Source of the DNA: Corticibacter populi
Lineage (GTDB): Bacteria > Pseudomonadota > Gammaproteobacteria > Burkholderiales > Burkholderiaceae_C
DNA: 64,000 nucleotides
Reading direction: 5' to 3'
Assembly (NCBI RefSeq): GCF_004217315.1
Contig: NZ_SGWR01000002.1
Location: forward strand, 978,026-1,042,025
Shown: positions 56,326-64,000 of the stretch, one piece after another
Layout: the number at the start of each line of letters is the position of its first letter
Numbering within the stretch: position 1 is the stretch's first letter
Translations under genes and position numbers: made by a program
Notes under the pieces: model-generated
Databases searched by the model: none
What the model was told of the DNA's origin: nothing
The model's input: the letters and a program-made list of their open reading frames with translations, nothing else

Positions 56326-57168
56326 ATGAAGTTCCAAGGTTCCGAGAACTATGTGGCGACGCAGGACCTCAAGCTCGCCGTCAACGCCGCCATCGCGCTG
56401 CAGCGCCCGTTGCTGGTCAAGGGCGAGCCCGGCACCGGCAAGACCATGCTGGCCGAGGAAGTCGCCCAGGCGCTGGGGTTGAACCTGCTGCAATGGCACA
56501 TCAAGTCCACCACCAAGGCGCAGCAGGGCCTCTACGAATACGACGCCGTCAGCCGCCTGCGCGATTCGCAGCTCGGTGATGACCGCGTCAAGGACATCCA
56601 CAACTACATCGTCAAGGGCGTGCTGTGGCAGGCTTTCACCGCCGAGCAGCCCACGGCGCTTCTGATCGACGAGATCGACAAGGCCGACATCGAATTCCCC
56701 AACGACCTGCTGCGCGAGCTCGACCGCATGGAATTCCACGTCTACGAGACGCGCGAGCTGGTCAAGGCCAGGCAGCGCCCCATCGTCTTCATCACCTCGA
56801 ACAACGAGAAGGAGTTGCCCGACGCTTTTCTGCGTCGCTGCTTCTTCCACTACATCAAGTTTCCCGAGGCCGAGACGATGCAGCAGATCGTCAAGGTGCA
56901 CTTTCCCACGCTCAAGGGCGAGCTGCTGGCGGCGGCGCTCAAGAGCTTCTATGAGGTGCGCAGCATCCCCGGGCTGAAGAAAAAGCCCTCGACCAGCGAG
57001 CTGATCGACTGGCTCAAGCTGCTGGTGGCCGAGGATATTCCGGTCGAGGCGCTGCGCAGCCAGGACGACAAGATCGCCGTGCCGCCGCTCCTGGGCGCCC
57101 TGCTCAAGAACGAGCAGGACGTGACGCTGTTCGAGAAGCTGGTGTTCATGAACCAGCGCAACCGCTGA
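56326..57168 (+). CDS. MoxR-family AAA+ ATPase
   Basis: 280 residues from MKFQGSENYVATQDLK, with GAGAAGG upstream. Walker A GEPGTGKT is at 33-40, Walker B TALLIDEIDKADIEFPNDLL follows, sensor 1 is FITSNNEKELPDAFLRRCFFHYIKFP, and the lid subdomain has PSTSELIDWLKLL. This is the branch that pairs with CoxE/VWA proteins as chaperone-like systems for metal-centre or complex assembly. Its usual VWA partner lies 2.3 kb downstream on the same strand rather than adjacent. Confidence 0.94.
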   Translation: MKFQGSENYVATQDLKLAVNAAIALQRPLLVKGEPGTGKTMLAEEVAQALGLNLLQWHIKSTTKAQQGLYEYDAVSRLRDSQLGDDRVKDIHNYIVKGVLWQAFTAEQPTALLIDEIDKADIEFPNDLLRELDRMEFHVYETRELVKARQRPIVFITSNNEKELPDAFLRRCFFHYIKFPEAETMQQIVKVHFPTLKGELLAAALKSFYEVRSIPGLKKKPSTSELIDWLKLLVAEDIPVEALRSQDDKIAVPPLLGALLKNEQDVTLFEKLVFMNQRNR

Positions 57169-57216
57169 GGCGGCCGCCGGAGATTGCAGCACTGCGTGTC
57201 GAAAGGGCGGCCTGCC

Positions 57217-57591
57217 ATGTCTGAGAGCATTTTGTCGACAGCGATACCGCAACTGCCATCCGGTGACATCCGGATCACGGCTGCGTTCTTCGCGGACGGG
57301 CTTGGTTTCGAGATCGCGGCGGTCTATGCGGAGCAGCGTTTTCTGATCGTGAGGCGCGGCGGCGCCGAGGTTCATTTCTGGCAGACAGATACGGCAGAGG
57401 ACGCCAGACACTACGGTGCCGCCAGTAGTTGCTATATCCGGGTGCGCGGTATCGACCTGCTGCATGCCGAGTTCCTGCGCCGCGGTGTCCAGTGCCGCCA
57501 GGCGCCGCTTACACAGCCATGGGGCATGCGCGAGATGCAGGTCGACGATCCCTACGGCAATGCCATTCGTTTTGGTGAAGACCCGGGTTGA
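57217..57591 (+). CDS. VOC-superfamily protein, bleomycin-resistance-like
   Basis: 124 residues from MSESILSTAIPQLPSGDI. The fold shows one vicinal-oxygen-chelate module pair: ITAAFFADGLGFEIAAVYAEQRFLIVRRGGAEVHFW and CYIRVRGIDLLHAEFLRRGVQ followed by LTQPWGMREMQVDDPYGNAIRF. The layout matches Ble-type glycopeptide-binding proteins that sequester bleomycin. Whether it confers resistance is unknown. The base composition looks a little less GC-rich than the flanking genes, fitting an inserted gene. Confidence 0.87.
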   Translation: MSESILSTAIPQLPSGDIRITAAFFADGLGFEIAAVYAEQRFLIVRRGGAEVHFWQTDTAEDARHYGAASSCYIRVRGIDLLHAEFLRRGVQCRQAPLTQPWGMREMQVDDPYGNAIRFGEDPG

Positions 57592-57609
57592 CTGGGGTGA
57601 GGACGGGCC

Positions 57610-58068
57610 ATGCAGCAAGGATGTGCAAACTTGGGTCTAGCGGTGTTGGCGCTGGTGGTCGCGCTGCTGGCCGCCTGCGGCGATGGCCTCCGGGTCAGCG
57701 GCGGCGTTGTCTGGGACGGCACGGATGAGGATCAGGATGAAGGCGCCACGGTGGTCGTGGTGATCAAGCATGATCCGCAGCAGCCCGACCCGCAGCAGCG
57801 GACCATCACCGCGCGCCTGCCGCTGGCCGAGGCGTCCGAGCCGCAGCGGGATGCTTTGGCCGAGCTGCACGAGACCGAACAGGCGGCGCCGTGTGCGTCA
57901 GACGCCGTGTTCTACCAACTGCAATTGCAGCGTCCGCAGGGCAGGACCGACTACGTATCGAACAACTGGTCCTGTCAAGACGGCGAGACTGGCGGGCACG
58001 ATGCCGGTGGTGCGCAAGCCTGGATCGATGTGGCAGCGCTGGCCGATTTCGTGGCCATGCTGCAGTGA
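57610..58068 (+). CDS. Putative lipoprotein of unknown function
   Basis: 152 residues, 18 nt after the VOC gene. The N-terminal signal with lipobox ALLAACGDG puts the lipidated Cys at residue 23. The mature part is acidic and Gln-rich (WDGTDEDQDEGATVVVV, HDPQQPDPQQRT), with two later cysteines (CASDAVFYQLQL and NWSCQDGETGG) that could form a disulfide. No family is recognised. It sits in the small-gene block between MoxR and the VWA gene. Confidence 0.75.
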   Translation: MQQGCANLGLAVLALVVALLAACGDGLRVSGGVVWDGTDEDQDEGATVVVVIKHDPQQPDPQQRTITARLPLAEASEPQRDALAELHETEQAAPCASDAVFYQLQLQRPQGRTDYVSNNWSCQDGETGGHDAGGAQAWIDVAALADFVAMLQ

Positions 58069-58146
58069 TGGCGGTGTTGGAAACGCCCGGCAAATCCGGA
58101 TCCGGCCTGGGGAGGCCCGGGTGGATGCCGGGGACAAGGAGGAGCT

Positions 58147-58767
58147 ATGTCGTTTGTCAGTCCCGTGATTTTGCGCGCCAATGGCGTGCGGTTGGAGCCA
58201 CTGACCCTGCAGCATGGGCAGGGCCTGATCGATGCCGCCACGGATGGCCAGTTGTGGAACAACCGTGTCACGTCGGTGCCCGAGCCCGCGCAGACACGCG
58301 GCTACATCGAAACGGCGCTGTGCGAGCGCGAGACGGGCAGCCGCTTCGCCTTCGCCGTGCTTGACGAGGCCAGCGGCAAAGTGCTGGGCACCACCAGCTA
58401 CCATGACATTCTGCCCGATGTCCAGCGCCTGGAGATCGGTTATACGTGGTACGCCCGAGGTGTCCAGCGCAGCCATGTCAACACCACCTGCAAGCTGTTG
58501 CTGCTCACCCATGCGTTCGAGACGCTGGAGTGCCGGGTGGTGGGCTGGCGCACCGACAACTTCAACCGTGCCAGTCAGCGCGCCATCGAGCGGTTGGGTG
58601 CCCACCGTGACGGCATCATCCGCGGCCACAAATTGCGTCGGGACGGCACCATCCGCGATACCGTGCTCTACAGCGTCAGCCGTGGCGAATGGCCCGAGAT
58701 CAAGGCACATTTGCTGGATCTGCTGCATGCCAGGCCTGCCGGCGCCGCACCGGATCCGGAGGCCTGA
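58147..58767 (+). CDS. GNAT N-acetyltransferase, RimJ/RimL type
   Basis: 206 residues with AAGGAGG before the ATG. ANGVRLEPLTLQHGQGLIDAA opens the fold, RLEIGYTWYARGVQRSHVNTTCKLLLLTHAF is the acetyl-CoA-binding part, and TDNFNRASQRAIERLGAHRDGIIRGHKLRRDGTIRDTVLYSV is the Acetyltransf_3 signature. The substrate is unknown; relatives acetylate ribosomal proteins or small amines. It is part of the block between MoxR and the VWA gene and is not similar enough to the GNAT at 11.6 kb to be a recent duplicate. Confidence 0.92.
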   Translation: MSFVSPVILRANGVRLEPLTLQHGQGLIDAATDGQLWNNRVTSVPEPAQTRGYIETALCERETGSRFAFAVLDEASGKVLGTTSYHDILPDVQRLEIGYTWYARGVQRSHVNTTCKLLLLTHAFETLECRVVGWRTDNFNRASQRAIERLGAHRDGIIRGHKLRRDGTIRDTVLYSVSRGEWPEIKAHLLDLLHARPAGAAPDPEA

Positions 58768-58787
58768 TGCATGACCGACGCCGGTGT

Positions 58788-59342
58788 TCAGGCCGGCTGC
58801 AGCAAGGCCTGGTAGGGCATGGCCACGGCCCGCAGTACCGGGATCTGCATGTCGATGGCCATGTGGATGAGGATGTCCAGGTGCTCGTCGGGCACGATCT
58901 CGAAGAGCCGTTGTGCGACGCGCTCGACGTACCGCTCGCCCGAGCGCGTCAGGATCAGGTCCAGCGTCACCAGCATCAGCTCCAGCATCTGCTGCGGGTT
59001 CGAACTGCCGCGCAGCGTCGTGGCCACATGGCCGGCACCCTCGCTTTGCTGCAGTTGCAGCAGGTCCAGCACGTATACCTTGCAGGCCGCCAGACTGCGG
59101 TTCTTGGCGCGCGGCGGCGGCGCGTTGCCGCCACCGGCAGGCACCGGTTTGGAGACGCCGGAGATCAGGCCGGCCGCCTCGAGCTGCTGCAGCTGGGCAG
59201 GGGTGTCGGCACCGAAGATCTGGCCCAGCTCCGTGGCGCTGCGCTTGCCATTGCAGAGAATGAGCAATTGCCGCATCCTGGGCGGCATGCCCTGCTTCCC
59301 CTCGAGGGCCTGCACGCCCTTGGCTGTTTTCACGATCGACAT
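58788..59342 (-). CDS. Hypothetical protein with winged-helix-like N-terminus
   Basis: 184 residues from MSIVKTAKGVQALEGKQG, with GGAAAG upstream. The N-terminal ~70 residues (MPPRMRQLLILCNGKRSATELGQIFG, AQLQQLEAAGLISG) look like a winged-helix domain of the kind found in Burkholderiales hypothetical proteins. After a Pro/Gly linker, the C-terminal half is helical (LMLVTLDLILTRSGERYVERVAQRLFEIVP). No function is assigned. It is the only minus-strand gene between MoxR and the VWA protein. Confidence 0.78.
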   Translation of the reverse strand: MSIVKTAKGVQALEGKQGMPPRMRQLLILCNGKRSATELGQIFGADTPAQLQQLEAAGLISGVSKPVPAGGGNAPPPRAKNRSLAACKVYVLDLLQLQQSEGAGHVATTLRGSSNPQQMLELMLVTLDLILTRSGERYVERVAQRLFEIVPDEHLDILIHMAIDMQIPVLRAVAMPYQALLQPA

Positions 59343-59436
59343 GGGCCACTTTCCGTTGCGCTGGGTTGGGCCGTTCGGGGCCATTGGAGGCGCAACTCTA
59401 GTGGAAAATTGTTAATTAAATGTTACAGGCTTGCGC

Positions 59437-60624
59437 ATGCTGATTGACTTCTTCTATACCCTGCGGGCCGGCAAGCTGCCGGTTTCGGTCAAGGAGTACC
59501 TGGCGCTGCTGGAGGCGCTCGACCGAGGCGTCATCGGCCCCAAGGCCGAGGAACCCACCAGCATGGAGGACTTCTACCACCTCAGCCGCACCATTCTGGT
59601 CAAGGACGAAAAGCACTACGACAAGTTCGACCGTGCCTTTGCCGCATATTTCAAGGGTGTGGAGATGCTCACCGACTACGGCAAGGAGATTCCCGAGGAC
59701 TGGCTGCGCAAGCTGCTGGAGAAGGAGCTCAGTCCCGAGGAGAAGGCGGCACTCGAAGCCATGGGCTGGGACGAGCTGATGGAGACCTTCAAGAAGCGCC
59801 TCGAGGAGCAACAGGAGCGCCATGAAGGCGGCAACAAGTGGATCGGCACCGGCGGCACATCGCCGTTCGGCCATGGCGGCTACAACCCGCGCGGCATCCG
59901 CATCGGCGGCAAGGGTGGCAACAAGAGCGCTGTCAAGGTCTGGGATGCGCGCATGTACAAGGACTATGACGACAGCCAGGAGCTGGGCACGCGCAACATC
60001 AAGGTCGCGTTGCGGCGGCTGCGCAAGTTCGCCCGTACCAGTGCCGAGCTGGAGCTCGACTTGAAGGACACCATCCGCGCCACCGCCGCCAATGCCGGCT
60101 GGCTGGACATCAAGATGGTGCCCGAACGCCACAACAACGTGAAGGTGCTGCTGCTGATGGACGTGGGCGGCACCATGGATGAGCACATCCAGCGCGTCGA
60201 GGAGCTGTTCTCGGCCGTCAAGAGCGAGTTCAAGCACCTGGAGTTCTATTACTTCCACAACTGTGTCTACGACTTCGTGTGGAAGAACAACCGGCGCCGC
60301 TTTGCCGAGAAGTTCGACACCTGGGACGTAATCCGCAAGTACAACAAAGACTACAAGCTGATCTTCGTGGGAGATGCGACCATGAGTCCCTACGAGATCC
60401 TGCAACCCGGCGGCAGCGTCGAATACAACAACGCCGAGGCCGGTGCCGAGTGGCTGCAGCGCCTCACGCATGCCTTCCCGCAGCATGCCTGGATCAACCC
60501 GGAGCCGCAGGGCGTGTGGGGCTACCGCCAGAGCATCGCGCTGATCCAGCAGATGATGGGAAACCGCATGTACCCGCTGACCCTCAAGGGCCTGGAGGAG
60601 GCGATGCGGCTGCTCTCCAAGTAG
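59437..60624 (+). CDS. CoxE/VWA-like protein, probable partner of the MoxR ATPase
   Basis: 395 residues from MLIDFFYTLRAGKLPVSVKEYL; an in-frame TTG two codons earlier is possible. The N-terminal helical half includes a basic/Gly-rich segment (GGTSPFGHGGYNPRGIRIGGKGG). The C-terminal VWA-like domain begins at ~235. The MIDAS motif, normally DxSxS, reads DVGGT (Asp242-Thr246), so the serine positions are Gly and Thr. The family works with MoxR AAA+ ATPases in protein-complex assembly. It is separated from its MoxR by four unrelated genes. Confidence 0.9.
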   Translation: MLIDFFYTLRAGKLPVSVKEYLALLEALDRGVIGPKAEEPTSMEDFYHLSRTILVKDEKHYDKFDRAFAAYFKGVEMLTDYGKEIPEDWLRKLLEKELSPEEKAALEAMGWDELMETFKKRLEEQQERHEGGNKWIGTGGTSPFGHGGYNPRGIRIGGKGGNKSAVKVWDARMYKDYDDSQELGTRNIKVALRRLRKFARTSAELELDLKDTIRATAANAGWLDIKMVPERHNNVKVLLLMDVGGTMDEHIQRVEELFSAVKSEFKHLEFYYFHNCVYDFVWKNNRRRFAEKFDTWDVIRKYNKDYKLIFVGDATMSPYEILQPGGSVEYNNAEAGAEWLQRLTHAFPQHAWINPEPQGVWGYRQSIALIQQMMGNRMYPLTLKGLEEAMRLLSK

Positions 60625-60664
60625 CAGCTAGCGCGCAGACCCCAGGGGCAAATGCCTGCGCCGG

Positions 60665-61240
60665 TCAGCGCGCCAGGGCCTTGAGCGCCATCTTGATGCC
60701 CTCGCTCACGCCCACGTCGGCCGGCAGGGTCTTGAGCGCCACACTGGCCTCCTTCTCCGAATAGCCCAGTGCGATCAACGCCTGCAGCACGTCGTGGCGT
60801 GCCGCATCCATCGGCACCTGGGCCGTGCCGGGCAGCGCATCGGCCATCTTGCCCTTGAGTTCGAGCAGCAGCCGTTCGGCGGTTTTCTTGCCGATGCCGG
60901 GCACGCGCGTGAGCAGCGGCACATCCTGCTGGGCCACGGCGCTGGCCAGGTCGTCCACCGTCATGCCGCTCAAGATACCCAGCGCCATCTTGGGCCCCAA
61001 TCCCGAAATCTTGATCAACTCCCGAAAGCAGGCGCGCTCGGCCGCCGTGCCAAAGCCATAGAGCAGCTGGGCATCCTCGCGCACCACCATGTGCGTGTGC
61101 ACGCCCACCGTTTCGCCCAGGGCCGGCAGGTGGTAGAAGGTGTTCATCGAAACCTGGACCTCATAGCCCACGCCATGGCAGTCGATCAGGATCTGCGGAG
61201 GGTTTTTTTCCAGGAGCGTGCCGGTCAGTTTGCCTATCAT
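60665..61240 (-). CDS. ruvA: Holliday junction branch migration protein RuvA
   Basis: 191 residues from [20 protein letters not shown]. Domain I is an OB-fold ([19 protein letters not shown]). Domain II has two helix-hairpin-helix motifs ([17 protein letters not shown] and [21 protein letters not shown]). Domain III, which binds RuvB, is at the C-terminus ([23 protein letters not shown]). It tetramerises on Holliday junctions. ruvB and ruvC are not adjacent in the window. Confidence 0.96.
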   Translation of the reverse strand: MIGKLTGTLLEKNPPQILIDCHGVGYEVQVSMNTFYHLPALGETVGVHTHMVVREDAQLLYGFGTAAERACFRELIKISGLGPKMALGILSGMTVDDLASAVAQQDVPLLTRVPGIGKKTAERLLLELKGKMADALPGTAQVPMDAARHDVLQALIALGYSEKEASVALKTLPADVGVSEGIKMALKALAR

Positions 61241-61371
61241 GCGGTTCTTTGCAGTCAATGTGGACAGCCCAAGAGCGGGCTTTGGCGGATACTGTAGCCT
61301 CAGAACCTGTCCACGTTCTCGAACGGTTTTCTCAAACACGGCCGCACCACTTGCCGCCATCCGGATACAGC

Positions 61372-62355
61372 GTGATTCTCAGACATTCCTTCATCCCCGC
61401 GAACAACCAGCGCCTGGCCAACCTCTGCGGCCCGATGGACAGCCATCTGCGCACCATCGAGGCCGCCACCCAGACCGCGATCACCCGCCGCGAAGAGCAT
61501 TTCAAGGTCGAGGGCGCCAAGAAAGGTGCGCAAAAGGCCATGGAGGTGCTGCAGGCCCTCTACGAAATCGCCGGGCGCGACATTGCCACCGACCACCTCC
61601 AACTGATGCTGGTGGCCGATACACCGCTCGCTGAGGATGAGGATGGCCGGCCGCTGCTCTCGACACGGCGCAGCGACCTGCGCGCCCGTACGCCCAACCA
61701 GAGCGTTTACCTGCAGAACATTGCCGAGCACGACATCACCTTCGGTATCGGTCCGGCTGGCACCGGCAAGACCTACCTGGCTGTGGCTTGCGCCGTCGAT
61801 GCGCTCGAGCGCAACGCCGTGCAGCGCATCGTGCTCACGCGTCCGGCCGTCGAGGCCGGCGAGCGTCTGGGCTTTCTGCCGGGCGACCTGACGCAGAAGG
61901 TCGACCCTTATCTGCGCCCGCTCTATGACGCGCTCTACGAGTTGATGGGTTTTGACCGCGTGCAAAAGGCTTTTGAGCGCAATGCGTTGGAGATCGCGCC
62001 GCTGGCCTTCATGCGCGGGCGCACCCTCAACAACGCCTTCGTCATCCTCGACGAGGCGCAGAACACCACCCCCGAGCAGATGAAGATGTTTCTCACCCGC
62101 ATTGGCTTCGGCGCCAAGGCGGTCGTCACCGGCGACGTCAGCCAGATCGACCTGCCCAAAGGCATGCCCAGCGGCCTGCTGGAGGTGCGCCGCATCCTGC
62201 GGCGCGTCAAGGGCATTGCCTTCACCGAGTTCGACAGCGGCGACGTGGTGCGCCATCCGCTGGTCGCGCGCATCATCGATGCCTACGATGCCCAGCAGAC
62301 GCCACGCAAGGCGGCGTCCGCTGCCAGCCACACCGATCCGGCAAATTTGCAATGA
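61372..62355 (+). CDS. phoH: PhoH-family ATPase (YbeZ)
   Basis: 327 residues from a GTG ([21 protein letters not shown]), the usual family opening; the in-frame stretch before it is not conserved-looking. An N-terminal KH-like region ([13 protein letters not shown]...HFKVEG) is followed by Walker A GPAGTGKT at 127-134 and Walker [25 protein letters not shown], then [10 protein letters not shown]. It works with the endoribonuclease YbeY, encoded next with a 4-nt overlap, in rRNA and ribosome metabolism. Confidence 0.95.
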   Translation: MILRHSFIPANNQRLANLCGPMDSHLRTIEAATQTAITRREEHFKVEGAKKGAQKAMEVLQALYEIAGRDIATDHLQLMLVADTPLAEDEDGRPLLSTRRSDLRARTPNQSVYLQNIAEHDITFGIGPAGTGKTYLAVACAVDALERNAVQRIVLTRPAVEAGERLGFLPGDLTQKVDPYLRPLYDALYELMGFDRVQKAFERNALEIAPLAFMRGRTLNNAFVILDEAQNTTPEQMKMFLTRIGFGAKAVVTGDVSQIDLPKGMPSGLLEVRRILRRVKGIAFTEFDSGDVVRHPLVARIIDAYDAQQTPRKAASAASHTDPANLQ

Positions 62356-62825
62356 GTGCCGCCATGAGCCTGCCTGACCTGAGCCTTTCCCTGCAGTTCG
62401 GCCGTTTTGGCGAGGCCGGCGCCCACCGCGTCGTGTTGCCTCGCCACAAGGTCGTGCGCTGGCTGCGCCATGCCCTGGTCAGCCCTGCCGAGATCACCGT
62501 GCGCATCGTCGACGCCGAGGAGGGTCAGGCCCTCAACCGCGACTATCGCCACAAAGACTATGCCACCAACGTGCTCACCTTCGACTACGCCAGCAGTCCT
62601 GTCGTCGTGGCCGATCTGGTGCTGTGCGCACCGGTCGTGGCCCGCGAGGCGGCTGAGCAGCACAAGGGCCTGCAGGCCCACTATGCGCATTTGCTGGTGC
62701 ACGGCGCCCTGCATGCCCAAGGCTGGGACCATGAAACCAGCGAAACCGATGCCCAGGCCATGGAAGCGGAGGAAATCCGCATTCTCCAGGGACTCGGCTT
62801 TGACAATCCCTACGCGTCGTCCTGA
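62352..62825 (+). CDS. ybeY: Endoribonuclease/rRNA maturation factor YbeY
   Basis: 157 residues, overlapping phoH by 4 nt (ATGA). The zinc motif H-G-x-L-H-x2-G-x-D-H is intact as [11 protein letters not shown], and [16 protein letters not shown] is the conserved substrate-region motif. It acts in 16S rRNA 3'-end processing and ribosome quality control. corC and lnt, its usual downstream neighbours, are ~30 kb away in this window. Confidence 0.95.
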   Translation: MSAAMSLPDLSLSLQFGRFGEAGAHRVVLPRHKVVRWLRHALVSPAEITVRIVDAEEGQALNRDYRHKDYATNVLTFDYASSPVVVADLVLCAPVVAREAAEQHKGLQAHYAHLLVHGALHAQGWDHETSETDAQAMEAEEIRILQGLGFDNPYASS

Positions 62826-62840
62826 GCCGACACCTGTGCC

Positions 62841-63722
62841 ATGGCCATCGACTGGAGCGACCACCGCCTCAACGCGGACCTGCACAGCCATTCGACCGCG
62901 TCGGATGGCACGCTGACACCCGGCGCATTGGCCGAGCGGGCCCGGCGCAATGGCGTGGCGCTGTGGGCCCTGACCGATCACGACACTCTCGACGGACAGC
63001 CTGCCGCCAGCAGTGCCGCGGCTGCGCTGGACCTGCCGTACCTGACGGGGGTCGAGATTTCCGTCACCTTTCTGGAGCGCACCATCCACATCGTTGGCCT
63101 GGGCTTCGATGCGCAGGATCGGGCACTGACAGAAGGTCTGCGGCACACTCGCGCAGGCCGCAGCCGCCGTGCCAGACAAATGGCCGAGGCCCTCGCCGAG
63201 GAAGGCATTGCAGGGGCTTGGGAGGGCGCATTGCGATTCGCTGGCAACCCCGAAACCCTCTCGCGCGCACACATTGCACGCCACCTGGTGGCCATTGGTC
63301 ATTGCGGCAGCATTCAGGAAGTCTTTCAGCGCTACCTGACGGACGGTCTTCCCGGCTTCGTGCCGCACCAATGGGCCGCATTGCCAGACGCCGTTGGCTG
63401 GATCACCGCCGCCGGCGGCGTCGCCGTGCTGGCGCATCCGGCCCGGTACGACCTCAATGCGCTGCAGCAGCAAGCCTTGATCGATGCGTTCAAACGCCAT
63501 GGCGGGCAGGGCATCGAAGCCATCACGGGCAGCCATCGCCCGCACGAATATGCCAAATACACCGCGTTGGCCAGTGCAGAAGGCCTGTTGGCTTCCAGGG
63601 GCAGCGACTTTCACAGCCCTGGTGAATCCCACGTCGATCTGGGCCAATTGCCGTCTCTGCCGGCATCCTCCCTGCCGGTATGGGCCTGCCTTGCAGGCCG
63701 CATCCAGGTGCCTGCTCGCTGA
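62841..63722 (+). CDS. PHP-domain phosphoesterase (RNase AM / nucleoside 3',5'-bisphosphate phosphatase type)
   Basis: 293 residues, 15 nt after ybeY. PHP metal-binding motifs are clear: ADLHSHSTASDGTLTP, ALTDHDTLDG, VEISVTFLERTIHIVGLGFD, AVLAHPARYD and SDFHSPGESH. The full-length YciV/TrpH group removes 3' phosphates from 3',5'-nucleotides and acts as a 5'-3' exonuclease on RNA; E. coli YciV (RnmA) matures 5S rRNA ends. The position next to ybeY-phoH fits an RNA-processing role. Confidence 0.92.
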   Translation: MAIDWSDHRLNADLHSHSTASDGTLTPGALAERARRNGVALWALTDHDTLDGQPAASSAAAALDLPYLTGVEISVTFLERTIHIVGLGFDAQDRALTEGLRHTRAGRSRRARQMAEALAEEGIAGAWEGALRFAGNPETLSRAHIARHLVAIGHCGSIQEVFQRYLTDGLPGFVPHQWAALPDAVGWITAAGGVAVLAHPARYDLNALQQQALIDAFKRHGGQGIEAITGSHRPHEYAKYTALASAEGLLASRGSDFHSPGESHVDLGQLPSLPASSLPVWACLAGRIQVPAR

Positions 63723-64000
63723 GCGCTTGCCAGCACTCCCGTCGCAACGGTGGCGGACATTTTTGGCGCGAAAAATGTCAACTTCATGAAAGTGCAAACC
63801 GAACTATGCTATAGTTCTGCCTCTTCGCTTGGCAGGGCAACTTGTCTGGGTGATGCGGGCAGATGGCAGGGGGAAAGAGTTTGAAATTTCTTTCCTGTAG
63901 CATCAAAAACCTGTGTTATAGTGGAGGGCTTCGCTGATCGGACGATGTGTTTGGTTAGTGGGGTGATGCAAGGGGTTGATGGGGAGAGGTTAAAAAATTT
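63723..64000 (+). promoter_or_regulatory. Non-coding end of window with promoter-like sites for a gene beyond it
   Basis: No gene is visible. An inverted repeat GACATTTTT / AAAAATGTC (63756-63764 and 63771-63779) may end the PHP transcript. A palindrome GAACTATGCTATAGTTC (63801-63817) contains an extended -10-like TGCTATAGT. A second TATAGT lies at 63917-63922 within GTTATAGTGGAGGGCTTCGC, resembling tRNA/rRNA promoters in Burkholderiales. Good -35 hexamers at 17 bp are not evident. The purine-rich end suggests a stable-RNA or highly expressed gene just outside. Confidence 0.45.

Overview
This is a high-GC stretch of bacterial chromosome that looks like Burkholderiales, most likely Comamonadaceae. 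The evidence is the MnmG, RsmG and ParAB sequences, a lysine/alanine-rich histone H1-like protein with the betaproteobacterial WPFPT-type tail, a Bug-family solute-binding protein, a PPK2, and perfect and near-perfect parS sites. I see no insertion sequence, prophage, CRISPR array, tRNA or rRNA gene in the window. Nearly all of it is densely packed core genome.

Layout. 1-3.3 kb: the end of an acetoacetyl-CoA synthetase gene, a secreted protein and the ABC-F ATPase uup. 3.3-3.7 kb: a gene-free, AT-richer stretch with DnaA-box-like sites. 3.7-6.3 kb: old-yellow-enzyme reductase, beta-class GST and a PepSY protein. 6.3-11.6 kb: the origin-proximal segregation locus mnmG-rsmG-parA-hydrolase-parB with three parS sites, two of them inside coding sequence. 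11.6-18 kb: GNAT, ribD, a small UvrD-like helicase, SlyD-type FKBP, a small secreted repeat protein, a Bug protein and nadC. 18-23.4 kb: topoisomerase III with a histone-like tail and a C-terminal SWIB domain, divergent from a SET-domain protein, then birA and a SPOR-like protein. 23.4-31 kb: PPK2, a PbfA-like PLP enzyme, a 2-aminoethylphosphonate-type ABC transporter and a DeoR regulator. 31-36 kb: lnt, corC and an acyl-CoA synthetase. 36-43 kb: histone H1-like protein, malate synthase G with a divergent LysR gene, and a DUF1631 protein. 43-46.7 kb: a possible small CxxC protein and secF-secD-yajC. 47-53.3 kb: cytochrome b561, two YceI proteins, valS, a CSD-DUF1294 membrane protein and a PIN protein. 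53.3-60.6 kb: trpC, a META/DUF4377 lipoprotein, class I aldolase, then MoxR and a VWA protein separated by four small genes. 60.6-64 kb: ruvA, phoH-ybeY, a PHP phosphoesterase and a promoter-like region pointing out of the window.

How the genes work together. ParA, ParB and the three parS sites form a complete chromosome-segregation system and place the window near the replication origin. TopB-SWIB, the SET-domain protein and the H1-like protein resemble a bacterial chromatin-like set, with a possible lysine methyltransferase beside lysine-rich DNA-binding tails. This is the most speculative and most interesting reading. The PbfA-like lyase, the transporter and the DeoR regulator look like an uptake and catabolism unit for 2-aminoethylphosphonate or a hydroxylated relative, but PhnW and PhnX are absent from the window. 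SecDF-YajC, Lnt and CorC serve the envelope. Several gene sets that are usually contiguous in relatives are split here: phoH-ybeY from corC-lnt, moxR from its VWA partner, and trpC from the rest of trp.
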